A stretch of 34,926 bases of DNA, taken from DATBDN01 sp036269895 (GTDB taxonomy: Bacteria > Actinomycetota > Thermoleophilia > Solirubrobacterales > Thermoleophilaceae). The notes below the pieces were generated by a model. The model was given only the letters and a program-made list of their open reading frames with translations. It searched no databases and was not told the DNA's origin. The position numbers and the translations under genes were made by a program. Location of the stretch: NCBI GenBank assembly GCA_036269895.1, contig DATBDN010000233.1, positions 1 through 34,926 of the forward strand, written 5' to 3'. Below are positions 23,145 to 30,886 of the stretch, one piece after another (position 1 is the first letter of the stretch; the number at the start of each line of letters is the position of its first letter).

Positions 23145-24365
23145 CTAGTTCAGTCGCTCGACGACCATTGCGAAGCCCTGACCACCCGCGACGCACATCG
23201 TTTCGATGCCTATCTGCTTGTCGTCGGTCTCCATGACGTTCAGCAGCGTGGCCATGATGCGGGCCCCCGTCATGCCGAACGGGTGGCCGAGTGCGATCGC
23301 CCCACCGTGCGTGTTCAGCTTCTCGAGCGGGATGTTGCACTCGTCCATGATCGGGATGACCTGGGCGGCGAATGCCTCGTTCAGCTCGACCACGTCGATG
23401 TCGTCGATCGTCATGCCGACCTTCGTGAGGACGTTCCTGACGGCCTCGATCGGGGCGATGCCCATGATCTCGGGAGCGAGCCCGCCGGTGGCCCAGCCGA
23501 GCACGCGTGCCTTCGGCTTCAGGCCGAGCTCCTTCGCGCGCTCGTCCGACATGAGCAGCGCCGCGGCGGCGCCGTCGTTCAGCGGGCACGAGTTGCCGGC
23601 CGTCACGCGGCCGTTCTCACGGAAGGCAGGCTTGAGCTCGGCGAGCTTCTCGTACGTGGAGCTGGCGCGCGGGCCATCGTCCTTGGAAACGGTGGTGCCG
23701 TCGTACTCGACCGGGACGATCTCGTTGGCGAAGAAACCTGACTCTTGTGACTGCACGGCGAGCTCCTGGGAACGCTGCGCGTAGCGATCCATGTCCTCGC
23801 GGCTGACGTCGTACTTGTCGGCGACATTCTCAGCGGTCTCGCCCATAGCGATGTAGAGGTCCGGGCGTCCGCCGTCGCCGTTCAGCTTCGGGTTCTTCCA
23901 CTCCGGCATGGGGATCTGGTCGCGCATCGGCTCGGGCGCCTGCTGCTTGAAGGCGCCGAAGAGCTGCGGCAGCCCGTCCTCCGACCACATGCCCACGCGC
24001 GAGACGTGCTCGATGCCGGCGGCGACGTAGGTGTCGGCGTTGCCGGCCTTGATCGCGTCGGCAGCGATTGCAATCGCGTTCAGGCTAGACGCGCAGTAGC
24101 GCGCCACGGTGGCTCCGGTCACGTGGACGGGCAGGCGCGACAGCATCGAGATCGCGCGGCCGATGTTGTACGACTGCTCGCCCTGCGGCAGGCCACAGCC
24201 GCAGATGAGGTCGTCGACGGTGTTCGGGTCGACGTCCGGGTTGCGGTCGAGAAGGGCGTCGACGATGTAGGCGCCCAGGTCGTCCGGCCGGATTCCGGTC
24301 AGCGACCCCTTGAAAGCACGCCCAATCGGGCTGCGAATTGCATCGACGATGACGGCTTCAGGCAT
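23145..24365 (-). CDS. Acetyl-CoA acetyltransferase (thiolase)
   Basis: The 406-residue protein has the complete thiolase triad: Cys91 in R-Y-C-A-S-S-L-N-A-I (nucleophile), His361 in I-A-L-G-H-P-F-G-M-T-G-A-R and Cys391 in C-V-A-G-G-Q-G-F. N-E-A-F-A-A-Q and N-T-H-G-G-A are also present. R-S-P-I-G-R-A at the start is usual for the family. Whether it works in degradation (3-ketoacyl-CoA thiolase) or condensation cannot be read from sequence. The acyl-CoA-type SDR and oxidoreductase upstream suggest a degradative setting. GGAGGAG 9 bases before the ATG is one of the clearest Shine-Dalgarno sites in the window. Confidence 0.95.
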   Translation of the reverse strand: MPEAVIVDAIRSPIGRAFKGSLTGIRPDDLGAYIVDALLDRNPDVDPNTVDDLICGCGLPQGEQSYNIGRAISMLSRLPVHVTGATVARYCASSLNAIAIAADAIKAGNADTYVAAGIEHVSRVGMWSEDGLPQLFGAFKQQAPEPMRDQIPMPEWKNPKLNGDGGRPDLYIAMGETAENVADKYDVSREDMDRYAQRSQELAVQSQESGFFANEIVPVEYDGTTVSKDDGPRASSTYEKLAELKPAFRENGRVTAGNSCPLNDGAAAALLMSDERAKELGLKPKARVLGWATGGLAPEIMGIAPIEAVRNVLTKVGMTIDDIDVVELNEAFAAQVIPIMDECNIPLEKLNTHGGAIALGHPFGMTGARIMATLLNVMETDDKQIGIETMCVAGGQGFAMVVERLN

Positions 24366-24386
24366 GCGAAGAGTCTCCTCCAGGGC

Positions 24387-24407
24387 GGAGCCCGATCATG
24401 GGTCTCC
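24387..24407 (-). terminator. Imperfect hairpin between quinone reductase and thiolase
   Basis: GGAGCCC (24387-24393) and GGGTCTCC (24400-24407) can pair with one bulged base around a 6-base loop. It lies between the stop of the quinone reductase gene and the Shine-Dalgarno of thiolase, all on the reverse strand. The motif CGGAGCCC recurs in the hairpin at the far end of thiolase. Confidence 0.4.
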
Positions 24408-24437
24408 GGTTGTTCAGTGGTACGCGGCGGCCGGATG

Positions 24438-25358
24438 CTACGGAACCAGCACGAGTTTTCTGTGCGGAGAGTCCTGTTGGCGTCGCCAGGCTTCTCCAAC
24501 CCAGTCAAGCGGGAGCGTCTCGCGCTCGAGCTGCAGCTCGCCGCTGGAGGCCAGCTCGATCAGCCGGTAGTAGGCCGCCTCGACCCTGTCATGGGGCACG
24601 TGGCCGAGCGTGAATCCGACGATCGCAAGCGACTTGCCACGGATGTCTCCGGAGCGGAGCGTGGCCTCGGGACCGGCCGACTGGCCGAGCTGGACGAAGC
24701 GGGCGCTGAAGGCCGCCGCCCGCAGCGCCTTCACTGCGGGCTCGCCCCAGAGCGGGTCGATGACGACGTCGAACGGGCCCTCGAACTCCCCATCTGCCTG
24801 GACGGTCTCATCCGCGCCAACGGCTTTCGCCTGCGCGAGCGCGTCGGCGTCGCGGCCCGCGGCGACGATCTGCGCGGCGCCGAGGATGCGCGCCGCCTGC
24901 ACCGCGACCAGCCCAACGACGCCGGTTGCGCCCAGGACGAGCACGCGCTCGCCACCACGGACGTGCGCCCGCCACTCGACCGCCAGCCATCCGGTCAGCC
25001 CCGCGATCCCGAGGGCGGCGGCCAGCGAGTGGTCGGTGCCCTCCGGCAGCACGATCGCCTCATCCTCGGACGCCAGCGCGTACTCGGCGAAGCCGCCGGG
25101 GCTGGGGCCCTGGAACCAGATCTGCGTCCCTGGCTCGAGCTTGTCGCCCTCGATGACCCGTCCGACGGCCTCGCGGCCCATCACGTAGGGCACCTCGGGC
25201 GAGCCGCCGTAGAACTTTCCCAGCGAGGTCGAGATGTCGACCGGGTTGATCGCTGCCGCCGTCACCTGCACGAGCGCCTGTCCTTCGCCGCGCTGCGGCT
25301 CGGCCACCTCCCCGACGACGGGCGGCTGACCGATCTGCTCGACGAGGGCCGCTTTCAT
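24438..25358 (-). CDS. Zinc-free MDR oxidoreductase (quinone reductase-like)
   Basis: The ATG at 25358 gives 306 residues; it overlaps the SDR stop by 4 bases. Features are M-K-A-A-L-V-E-Q-I-G at the start, A-A-A-I-N-P-V-D-I-S-T-S-L-G-K-F-Y and P-Y-V-M-G-R-E-A-V-G-R-V. The nucleotide-binding site is V-L-V-L-G-A-T-G-V-V-G-L-V-A-V-Q-A-A-R-I-L-G-A, with A-G-R-D following the second strand for NADPH. There are no zinc-ligand cysteines. The likely activity is NADPH-dependent reduction of a quinone or enone. A longer reading frame upstream overlaps the SDR gene in another frame and is not used. Confidence 0.9.
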   Translation of the reverse strand: MKAALVEQIGQPPVVGEVAEPQRGEGQALVQVTAAAINPVDISTSLGKFYGGSPEVPYVMGREAVGRVIEGDKLEPGTQIWFQGPSPGGFAEYALASEDEAIVLPEGTDHSLAAALGIAGLTGWLAVEWRAHVRGGERVLVLGATGVVGLVAVQAARILGAAQIVAAGRDADALAQAKAVGADETVQADGEFEGPFDVVIDPLWGEPAVKALRAAAFSARFVQLGQSAGPEATLRSGDIRGKSLAIVGFTLGHVPHDRVEAAYYRLIELASSGELQLERETLPLDWVGEAWRRQQDSPHRKLVLVP

Positions 25359-26101
25359 TTCGGTGGCATCCGCAGCGCGCCGTCCAGACGGATCGTCTCG
25401 CCGTTCAGCATCTGGTTCTCGGCGATGTGCACCGCCAGCGCGCCGAACTCCTCGGGGCGGCCGAGGCGTGACGGGTGCGGGATCGCGGCGCCGAGCGCAT
25501 TGCGCGCGTCCTTGGGGAGCGCGGCGAGCAGCGGCGTGTCGAATGTCCCGGGCGCGATCGTGACCACGCGGATCCCGACTCGCGCCAGGTCGCGCGCGGC
25601 GGGCAGCGTCAGGCCGACGATGCCGGCCTTCGAGGCCGCGTAGGCCGTCTGCCCGATCTGCCCGTCGAACGCCGCGATCGATGCCGTCATCACGAACGCG
25701 CCGCGGTTGCCGTCCTCGTCCGGCTCGTTCTTCGACATCGCCCATGCCGCGTGGCGCAGCACGCGGTACATGCCGATCAGGTTCACGCCGAGCGTGATCT
25801 CGAACGGCATCGGGTTAGCAGGGCCTTCACGTCCGATCGTGCGCTCGGCCCAGCCCACGCCGGCGCAGTTGACGACGAAGCGGAGCTCGCCGAGCGCCTC
25901 GACGGCGCCGGCGACGGCGGCCGTCACCTTGTCCTCGTCCTGCACGTCGGTCTCGAAGAACGGGGCCCCCGCGTCGTCCTGCGGCGGCTTCAGATCGGCG
26001 ATCGCGACGCGCGCGCCGCGGGCCTTGAGCGCGTCGACAGTGGCGGCTCCAAGGCCGGAGGAGCCGCCGACGACTAGTGCACCCAAGTCTTCGATCTTCA
26101 T
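25355..26101 (-). CDS. SDR family dehydrogenase, 3-hydroxyacyl-CoA dehydrogenase type II-like
   Basis: The 248-residue protein from the ATG at 26101 begins M-K-I-E-D-L-G-A-L-V-V-G-G-S-S-G-L-G, with the G-x-S-x-G-x-G cofactor loop. A-I-A-D-L-K carries the Asp that selects NAD(H). N-C-A-G-V-G, S-I-A-A and Y-A-A-S-K complete the SDR catalytic site. The A-D-L-K and T-D-V-Q-D-E-D segments resemble the HSD10/3-hydroxyacyl-CoA group. A GTG at 26113 would add 4 residues, but it lies inside a TAGTGT box 8 bases before the ATG, so the ATG is preferred. First gene of an operon with the quinone reductase-like gene. Confidence 0.93.
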   Translation of the reverse strand: MKIEDLGALVVGGSSGLGAATVDALKARGARVAIADLKPPQDDAGAPFFETDVQDEDKVTAAVAGAVEALGELRFVVNCAGVGWAERTIGREGPANPMPFEITLGVNLIGMYRVLRHAAWAMSKNEPDEDGNRGAFVMTASIAAFDGQIGQTAYAASKAGIVGLTLPAARDLARVGIRVVTIAPGTFDTPLLAALPKDARNALGAAIPHPSRLGRPEEFGALAVHIAENQMLNGETIRLDGALRMPPK

Positions 26102-26109
26102 GCGCCGGG

Positions 26110-26115
26110 ACACTA
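26110..26115 (-). promoter_or_regulatory. -10-like box TAGTGT for the SDR gene
   Basis: TAGTGT on the reverse strand is 8 bases before the ATG at 26101. It decides the start against the GTG at 26113, which falls within the box. Confidence 0.5.
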
Positions 26116-26125
26116 CGAAACGGTG

Positions 26126-26131
26126 TACTTT
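26126..26131 (+). promoter_or_regulatory. -10-like box TACTTT for the membrane protein gene
   Basis: TACTTT ends 8 bases before the ATG at 26140. Together with the SDR box on the other strand, two leaderless-type promoters face away from each other within 38 bases. Confidence 0.5.
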
Positions 26132-26139
26132 CCCGCCGG

Positions 26140-27039
26140 ATGGAGGCTTCGTCCGTCTCGGGGGAGGAGCGACACACCTTCACGCGGCCGGTCTACCTGC
26201 TCGACCGCCCGCTGCCGGTGCGCCTCGTGCTGGTCGTCCTCGTCCCGGGCGTCTTCGGGCTGATCACGGGCTACGCGCTTGGCCAGTCGAAGACCGTCTA
26301 CCTGGCCCTTTCGATCGTCGCCGCGATCGGCGGCTACATCGCAGGCTGGGAGCACCGCAGCGCGCGCGAAGCGGCCATCCGCGGGCTCATCGGCGGCGCC
26401 TTCTTTGGCGGCGGAATCCTGCTGATGCACCAGCTGACGGGCGACCATCCGAAAACGAAACTGCTTCACCCGGCGGTGATCCTGATCGTCTTGACCGCCG
26501 CGATCGGCGCGGTTCTGGCCGCCTTCGGCGCCGGGGCGCGCAAGACGCGTGAGGACAAGGGGCCGCCCGAGAAGTTCACGCTCGACCTCTCGTTGTGGAA
26601 GCGCGGCGAGTACTACGGCTTCCTCGGCGCTGCCGTCCTGTTCATCTCACTGTGGCTGCCGTGGTACGGGACGAGCTCGAACCCGAACGCGCAGGTCAAC
26701 GGCCACCGCGGCACCTTCACCGCCTTCCAGACCTTCAAGGTGCTGGACATCCTGCTGATCGGCGCCTGTACGGCGCCCTTCATCCTCGCCTGGATCGTCG
26801 CCCGTGGGCACGCGCTTACGTGGCGCCCTGGCGAGGTGACGATGATCGTCGGGATGACGGCGTTCGTGCTGATCGTCCTGAACGGCGTGATCCTCGGGAA
26901 GCCCGGCAGCCCGGACTCGGAGATCGAGCTGAAGATCGGCTGGTTCATCGGCCTGCTTGGATCAGCCGGCATCTGTGCCGCAGGCGTGCTGCGTCAGGCC
27001 GAGCAGGCACGCGACCGCAAACCACCAGGAGTCCTGTGA
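26140..27039 (+). CDS. Eight-helix membrane protein, function unknown
   Basis: The ATG at 26140 gives 299 residues. After about 25 polar residues, four helices follow (V-R-L-V-L-V-V-L-V-P-G; T-V-Y-L-A-L-S-I-V-A-A; A-A-I-R-G-L-I-G-G-A-F-F-G-G-G; P-A-V-I-L-I-V-L-T-A-A-I-G-A). A charged cytoplasmic loop of about 25 residues comes next, then four more helices (Y-G-F-L-G-A-A-V-L-F-I-S-L-W-L-P-W; L-D-I-L-L-I-G-A-C; V-G-M-T-A-F-V-L-I-V; I-G-W-F-I-G-L-L-G-S-A). The two halves may be separate modules. The second half resembles small four-helix membrane proteins with a W-x-x-W/P-W-Y motif. It overlaps glpX by 4 bases (GTGA). Confidence 0.85.
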   Translation: MEASSVSGEERHTFTRPVYLLDRPLPVRLVLVVLVPGVFGLITGYALGQSKTVYLALSIVAAIGGYIAGWEHRSAREAAIRGLIGGAFFGGGILLMHQLTGDHPKTKLLHPAVILIVLTAAIGAVLAAFGAGARKTREDKGPPEKFTLDLSLWKRGEYYGFLGAAVLFISLWLPWYGTSSNPNAQVNGHRGTFTAFQTFKVLDILLIGACTAPFILAWIVARGHALTWRPGEVTMIVGMTAFVLIVLNGVILGKPGSPDSEIELKIGWFIGLLGSAGICAAGVLRQAEQARDRKPPGVL

Positions 27040-28046
27040 GCACCACACAGCAACGTGCATCGGTCGACCGCAACCTGGCGCTCGAGCTGGTGCGCACCAC
27101 GGAGTACGCAGCGCTAGCCGCCGCCCGCTGGATCGGCCGTGGCGAGAAGGAGGCCGCCGACCAGGCCGCCGTCGACGCCATGCGGCTAATGCTCGACACC
27201 GTGCGCATGGACGGCATGGTCGTCATCGGCGAGGGAGAGAAGGACGAGGCGCCGATGCTCTACAACGGCGAGCGCATCGGCGACGGCTCGCCGCCCGAGG
27301 TCGACATCGCGGTCGACCCGCTCGAGGGCACCGAGCTGACGGCCAAGGGCTTCCCCGGGGCGCTTGCCACGATCGCGCTGTCGGAGCGCGGCACGATGTT
27401 CAACCCCGGCCCGATCGTCTACATGGAGAAGCTCGTCTGCGCGCCGTCGGTGGAGCACGTGCTCGAGGGCGCATTCGAGCGGCCGCTCAAGGACACGCTG
27501 CGGCAGATTGCCTATGCGAAGGGCACCGACATCCGCGACGTGATGGTGATGATGCTCGACCGCCCGCGCCATGACGACGCCGTCCGCGACGTCCGCGAAG
27601 CCGGCGCGCGCATCCGCTTCATCCTCCACGGCGACGTCGCCGGCGCGCTCTTGGCCGCCACCGAGGGCTCGCCGGTCGACCTGCTCTACGGCATCGGCGG
27701 AACGCCTGAGGGCGTGCTCTCCGCGGCCGGCATCAAGGCGATGGGTGGCGGCATGATCGGCCGCCTGTGGCCGCGCGACGATGAGGAGCGCCAGGCCGCG
27801 ATCGGCCAGGGCTACGACCTCGACGAGGTCCTCGACAAGGACCGCCTCTGCGCCGGCGACAACATCTTCTTCGCCGCCACCGGCGTCACCGACGGCGACC
27901 TGCTTCAGGGCGTGCGCTACGAGGGGCCGCGCGGTGCGACGACGGAATCGCTGGTAACGCGCTCACGCTCCGGGACGGTGCGCCGGATCATGGCGCGCCA
28001 TGATCGCGAGAAGCTACGCGCGCTCGTCGGCGAGCGTCTCGGCTAA
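27036..28046 (+). CDS. glpX: Class II fructose-1,6-bisphosphatase
   Basis: This enzyme removes the 1-phosphate of fructose 1,6-bisphosphate in gluconeogenesis. The GTG at 27036 gives 336 residues starting V-S-T-T-Q-Q-R-A-S-V-D-R-N-L-A-L-E-L-V-R-T-T-E. GlpX landmarks are G-R-G-E-K-E-A-A-D-Q-A-A-V-D-A-M-R, M-D-G-M-V-V-I-G-E-G-E-K-D-E-A-P-M, the metal site V-D-P-L-E-G-T and G-G-T-P-E-G-V-L-S-A-A. All metal-binding acids are in place. A longer reading frame runs upstream through the membrane protein gene and is not used. Its last 33 bases overlap the end of the convergent hydrolase gene. Confidence 0.96.
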   Translation: MSTTQQRASVDRNLALELVRTTEYAALAAARWIGRGEKEAADQAAVDAMRLMLDTVRMDGMVVIGEGEKDEAPMLYNGERIGDGSPPEVDIAVDPLEGTELTAKGFPGALATIALSERGTMFNPGPIVYMEKLVCAPSVEHVLEGAFERPLKDTLRQIAYAKGTDIRDVMVMMLDRPRHDDAVRDVREAGARIRFILHGDVAGALLAATEGSPVDLLYGIGGTPEGVLSAAGIKAMGGGMIGRLWPRDDEERQAAIGQGYDLDEVLDKDRLCAGDNIFFAATGVTDGDLLQGVRYEGPRGATTESLVTRSRSGTVRRIMARHDREKLRALVGERLG

Positions 28047-28847
28047 CAGCTCGGGCTGGTCGAGCGGCACGAACGTGTAGCTGTCCGGAATCCGGACCAG
28101 TCGCGCATTCGGGATGTCGCGCGCCATCCGTTCCGCGAACCCGATCTTGAAGGCCTTGTCGTCCTCGCCCCAGGCGAGCACGACCGGGATCTGGATCGAT
28201 CCGAAGCGCTCGGCCGCCGCCATCAGCTGCTTCTTGTTCGCGTTCTTGAGGAAGCTGGCGATGTCCTTGCGCACGCCCTTGTCGTGCATGACCGGATCGA
28301 CGAACGCATCCTCTACTTCCGGCGGCATGCGCTTTGCGAGCCAGCCGTAGGCGATCGGCAGCCGCCGCACGAAGCGCGGGCGCATGCTCAGCGCGAGCAG
28401 CGAGATCGACCCTGGGATGCGCGCGACCCAGACCAGGTAGGTGAACGGCTGCGGCGGGAACTTGTCGTAGGCGTCGCAGTTCGTCAGCACGAGCCGCTTC
28501 ACGCGCCCGGGGTGGCGGACGACGAACATCTGACACAGCGCGCCACCGGTGTCGTTCCCGACCAGCGTCACGTCCTCGAGGTCGAGCGCGTCGATGAAGT
28601 CGCCGATCATGTCCGCGACCAGCGGCGGTGAGAGCTCAATGCCGAGCGGTAGCGAGTGCGAGCCGAGCGGCCAGTCGGGGGCGATGCAGCGGTAGCGGTC
28701 CGACAGCAGCGGCACGAGCTTTGACCACAGCGCCGAGTTCGCGAAGACGCCGTGCACGAACAGCAGCGGCGGGCCGTCCCCGGCCTCGAAGTAGGCGATC
28801 CGCCCCTGGCGCAGCTGCACCTCCTGGCGCTCGACCCGCGCTGCCAT
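28014..28847 (-). CDS. Alpha/beta hydrolase with Asp nucleophile, dehalogenase/epoxide hydrolase-like
   Basis: The 277-residue protein has F-V-H-G-V-F-A-N-S (oxyanion region), C-I-A-P-D-W-P-L-G-S-H and the elbow L-V-G-N-D-T-G-G with Asp99 as nucleophile. The acid is probably Asp in W-G-E-D-D-K-A-F. Where relatives have the catalytic histidine (G-H-F-x-x-x-D-x-P), this protein reads S-Y-T-F-V-P-L-D-Q-P, with Thr258 at the His position. Other histidines are far away in sequence. The protein may use an unusual base, may act on a different substrate, or may not be an active hydrolase. Its ATG shares one base with the stop of the upstream gene (TGATG). Confidence 0.85.
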   Translation of the reverse strand: MAARVERQEVQLRQGRIAYFEAGDGPPLLFVHGVFANSALWSKLVPLLSDRYRCIAPDWPLGSHSLPLGIELSPPLVADMIGDFIDALDLEDVTLVGNDTGGALCQMFVVRHPGRVKRLVLTNCDAYDKFPPQPFTYLVWVARIPGSISLLALSMRPRFVRRLPIAYGWLAKRMPPEVEDAFVDPVMHDKGVRKDIASFLKNANKKQLMAAAERFGSIQIPVVLAWGEDDKAFKIGFAERMARDIPNARLVRIPDSYTFVPLDQPELLAETLADERA

Positions 28848-29524
28848 CAGGCGACCGGCTCTTCGGCCGGCGGCTGCACGCGCAGCGAGCCGATCTGCGA
28901 CTGCTCGAGCTCGAGGTTGGCGAGCGAACGCAGGAACGCGTGCGTCACGATCACGTGGATGCGCAGCTGGGTCTGGCGATAGAGCCAGCGGCCAAAGCCG
29001 CTTAGCGAGCGCAGGCCCGGGAATGTCAGCATCGGCACGAAGGCCCCCACCTCAGAGCTGACGAGCACCGGTACGTCGTTGTCGCCGTCCACGTTCTCGG
29101 GACGCACGACGCAGATCCGCAGGTGGCCCTTGTTGCGGCCGCCGGGCGCGACCAGGAAGCCTTTGTTGATCCGCCATGTCACGCAGCCGCGGCGGCCGTC
29201 CGCCTCGTAGTCGGGCTTGTGGAAGCGCAGCAGGACGATGCGCCCGAAGAGGACGATCTCGCGTGAATCCGGGCCATAGCGGATCTCCAGCAGCCCGAGC
29301 GAGGTCCGGATCAGGAACGCCCAGTAGGTGCGCGCCAGGTTCTCGAGGTTCTCCGGCTTCCACAGGCGCTCGAGCTCGTCGCTCGGCACTGCGACCTCCG
29401 CCTCCTGGCGCGTGGTGACGCTGCCATCTTGCTGATAGCCCTGCTCGGGAACGTGGACGATCTTCACTCGAGCCGGCAGCGGCCGGTTCTCCGGCAGCAG
29501 CTTGCGCGGGTCGCGCTGGCGCAC
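28847..29524 (-). CDS. Conserved-looking protein of unknown function
   Basis: I do not recognise this 225-residue protein. After a basic, proline-containing start (M-R-Q-R-D-P-R-K-L-L-P-E-N-R-P-L-P-A-R) comes a segment with alternating hydrophobic strands (L-G-L-L-E-I-R-Y; R-E-I-V-L-F-G-R-I-V-L-L-R-F; G-C-V-T-W-R-I; L-R-I-C-V-V-R-P-E) and then P-V-L-V-S-S-E-V-G-A-F-V-P-M-L. It ends with a probable helix (L-R-S-L-A-N-L-E-L-E-Q-S-Q-I). There is no signal peptide or membrane helix. A beta-rich fold is likely. It is translationally coupled to the alpha/beta hydrolase downstream (TGATG). A TAAGTT box lies 7 bases before its GTG. Confidence 0.7.
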   Translation of the reverse strand: MRQRDPRKLLPENRPLPARVKIVHVPEQGYQQDGSVTTRQEAEVAVPSDELERLWKPENLENLARTYWAFLIRTSLGLLEIRYGPDSREIVLFGRIVLLRFHKPDYEADGRRGCVTWRINKGFLVAPGGRNKGHLRICVVRPENVDGDNDVPVLVSSEVGAFVPMLTFPGLRSLSGFGRWLYRQTQLRIHVIVTHAFLRSLANLELEQSQIGSLRVQPPAEEPVA

Positions 29525-29531
29525 GTCAGGG

Positions 29532-29537
29532 AACTTA
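29532..29537 (-). promoter_or_regulatory. -10-like box TAAGTT for the unknown-protein/hydrolase operon
   Basis: TAAGTT on the reverse strand is 7 bases before the GTG at 29524. It lies in the 27-base gap after moeA. Confidence 0.45.
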
Positions 29538-29551
29538 CCCGTTCCGCGACA

Positions 29552-30787
29552 TCACAACAGCTCGATCCCCACCCGTTCACCCGGGGCGAGGCCACGCTCG
29601 CCCGCGGGCACCACGGCGAGCGCGTCCGCGCCCAGCATCGACGACATCACGTGCGATCCCTGCGGGCCGGTCGGCTCAGCGTGCCAGCCGTCGTCGGCCA
29701 TCCGCAGGCGGCATCGAACGGCCTGGTCGCGCTCGCTGTTCGCCTCGATCGGGCCGTCGAGGATTGCGGTCGAGCGGGTGGCCGAGGGGTCCGCTCCCTG
29801 CAACTTCCGCAACGCCGGACGGGCGAACAGCTGGAACGTGACCATCGCCGAAACGGGGTTGCCAGGCAGGCCGAAGGCGTACTGACGCTCGCCGCCCCGG
29901 TCACGGACGCCGAACCAGACCGGCTTGCCCGGCTTGAGCCGGACGCCCCAGATGCGCTGGTCGAAGCCGAGACCGCCGAGTGCCGGGCGCACGTGGTCGT
30001 GGGGTCCGACGGAGACGCCGCCGGAGACGCAGAGGACGTCCGCGTCCTCGGCGAGCCGCTCGAGCGCGGCGCTCGTCTCCTGCTCGTCGTCTGCGATCCA
30101 CGCGGTCTGGGCGACGGTCGCGCCGGCGGAAACCGCGAGCGCCGCGATGGCCGCCGCGTTCGAGTCGTGGATCTGGCCGGGACCGAGCTCGGCGCCCGCC
30201 GGCCGCAGCTCGTCGCCCGTGGCTGCGATCGCCACGCGCGGGCGCCGCGCGCACACGGCCGTGCCCTCTCCGAGCGCCGCCAGCATCCCCACCTCGGCGG
30301 GTCCGACCTCTGACCCGAGCGGGATCACGAGCTCGCCCGCGTGGACGTCGTCGCCCGCATGGCGCACGTTCGCCCCGCGCCGGACCTCGTCCACCTTGAT
30401 GCGCGGCGGCAGCACCGCTGGGTCGTCGCCGTCGTGGCCCACGATCTGAACCCGTTCGACCGGAACGACCGCGTCGGCGCCCGGCGGGATCACGGCGCCG
30501 GTCGAGATGCGGACCGCCTCGCCGCGCTCAAGATGACCGTGCCACGGGCGGCCGGCCTGTGACTCGCCGATCACCGGCAACTCGCCGGGAGGCCCGGCGA
30601 CCAGGGCGAACCCGTCCATGGCCGACGAGTCGAAGGGCGGCAGCGCGAACTGACTGATCACGTCCTCGGCGAGCACGCGGCCAAGCGCTTCGGCGGCCGG
30701 CACGCGCTCGGCCGCAAGCGTGCGGACGGTGGCAAGCACGCGTGCGCATGCTTCGTCCACCGATATCAGGTCACCCCGGGCCTGCAA
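29552..30787 (-). CDS. moeA: Molybdopterin molybdotransferase
   Basis: MoeA inserts molybdate into adenylylated molybdopterin in molybdenum cofactor synthesis. The 411-residue protein has the domain order of the family: P-P-F-D-S-S-A-M-D-G-F-A (domain with conserved Asp), R-I-S-T-G-A-V-I-P-P-G-A-D-A-V-V-P, then the MoCF-binding fold with A-A-T-G-D-E-L, V-S-G-G-V-S-V-G-P-H-D-H-V and G-L-P-G-N-P-V-S-A-M. The C-terminal beta-barrel domain is present (A-L-A-V-V-P-A-G-E-R-G-L). The start is TTG at 30787, with GGAGG 8 bases upstream. No other Moco genes are in the window. Confidence 0.96.
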   Translation of the reverse strand: MQARGDLISVDEACARVLATVRTLAAERVPAAEALGRVLAEDVISQFALPPFDSSAMDGFALVAGPPGELPVIGESQAGRPWHGHLERGEAVRISTGAVIPPGADAVVPVERVQIVGHDGDDPAVLPPRIKVDEVRRGANVRHAGDDVHAGELVIPLGSEVGPAEVGMLAALGEGTAVCARRPRVAIAATGDELRPAGAELGPGQIHDSNAAAIAALAVSAGATVAQTAWIADDEQETSAALERLAEDADVLCVSGGVSVGPHDHVRPALGGLGFDQRIWGVRLKPGKPVWFGVRDRGGERQYAFGLPGNPVSAMVTFQLFARPALRKLQGADPSATRSTAILDGPIEANSERDQAVRCRLRMADDGWHAEPTGPQGSHVMSSMLGADALAVVPAGERGLAPGERVGIELL

Positions 30788-30809
30788 ACCGTCGCCCTCC
30801 CGCGTCCTG

Positions 30810-30841
30810 GGCCTTCGGCGTACCTAGTACGCCTTCAGGCC
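30810..30841 (-). terminator. Hairpin between the response regulator and moeA
   Basis: GGCGTAC (30817-30823) pairs with GTACGCC (30827-30833) around a 3-base loop. GGCCT (30810-30814) pairs with AGGCC (30837-30841) outside it. It lies 46 bases past the response regulator stop and 23 bases before the TTG of moeA, both on the reverse strand. It may end the first gene or form the leader of moeA. No T-tract follows. Confidence 0.55.
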
Positions 30842-30886
30842 TGCGTCCTTGGAGTGCTCGGTCTCGGCACCGGGGTCGGGGGTGCG

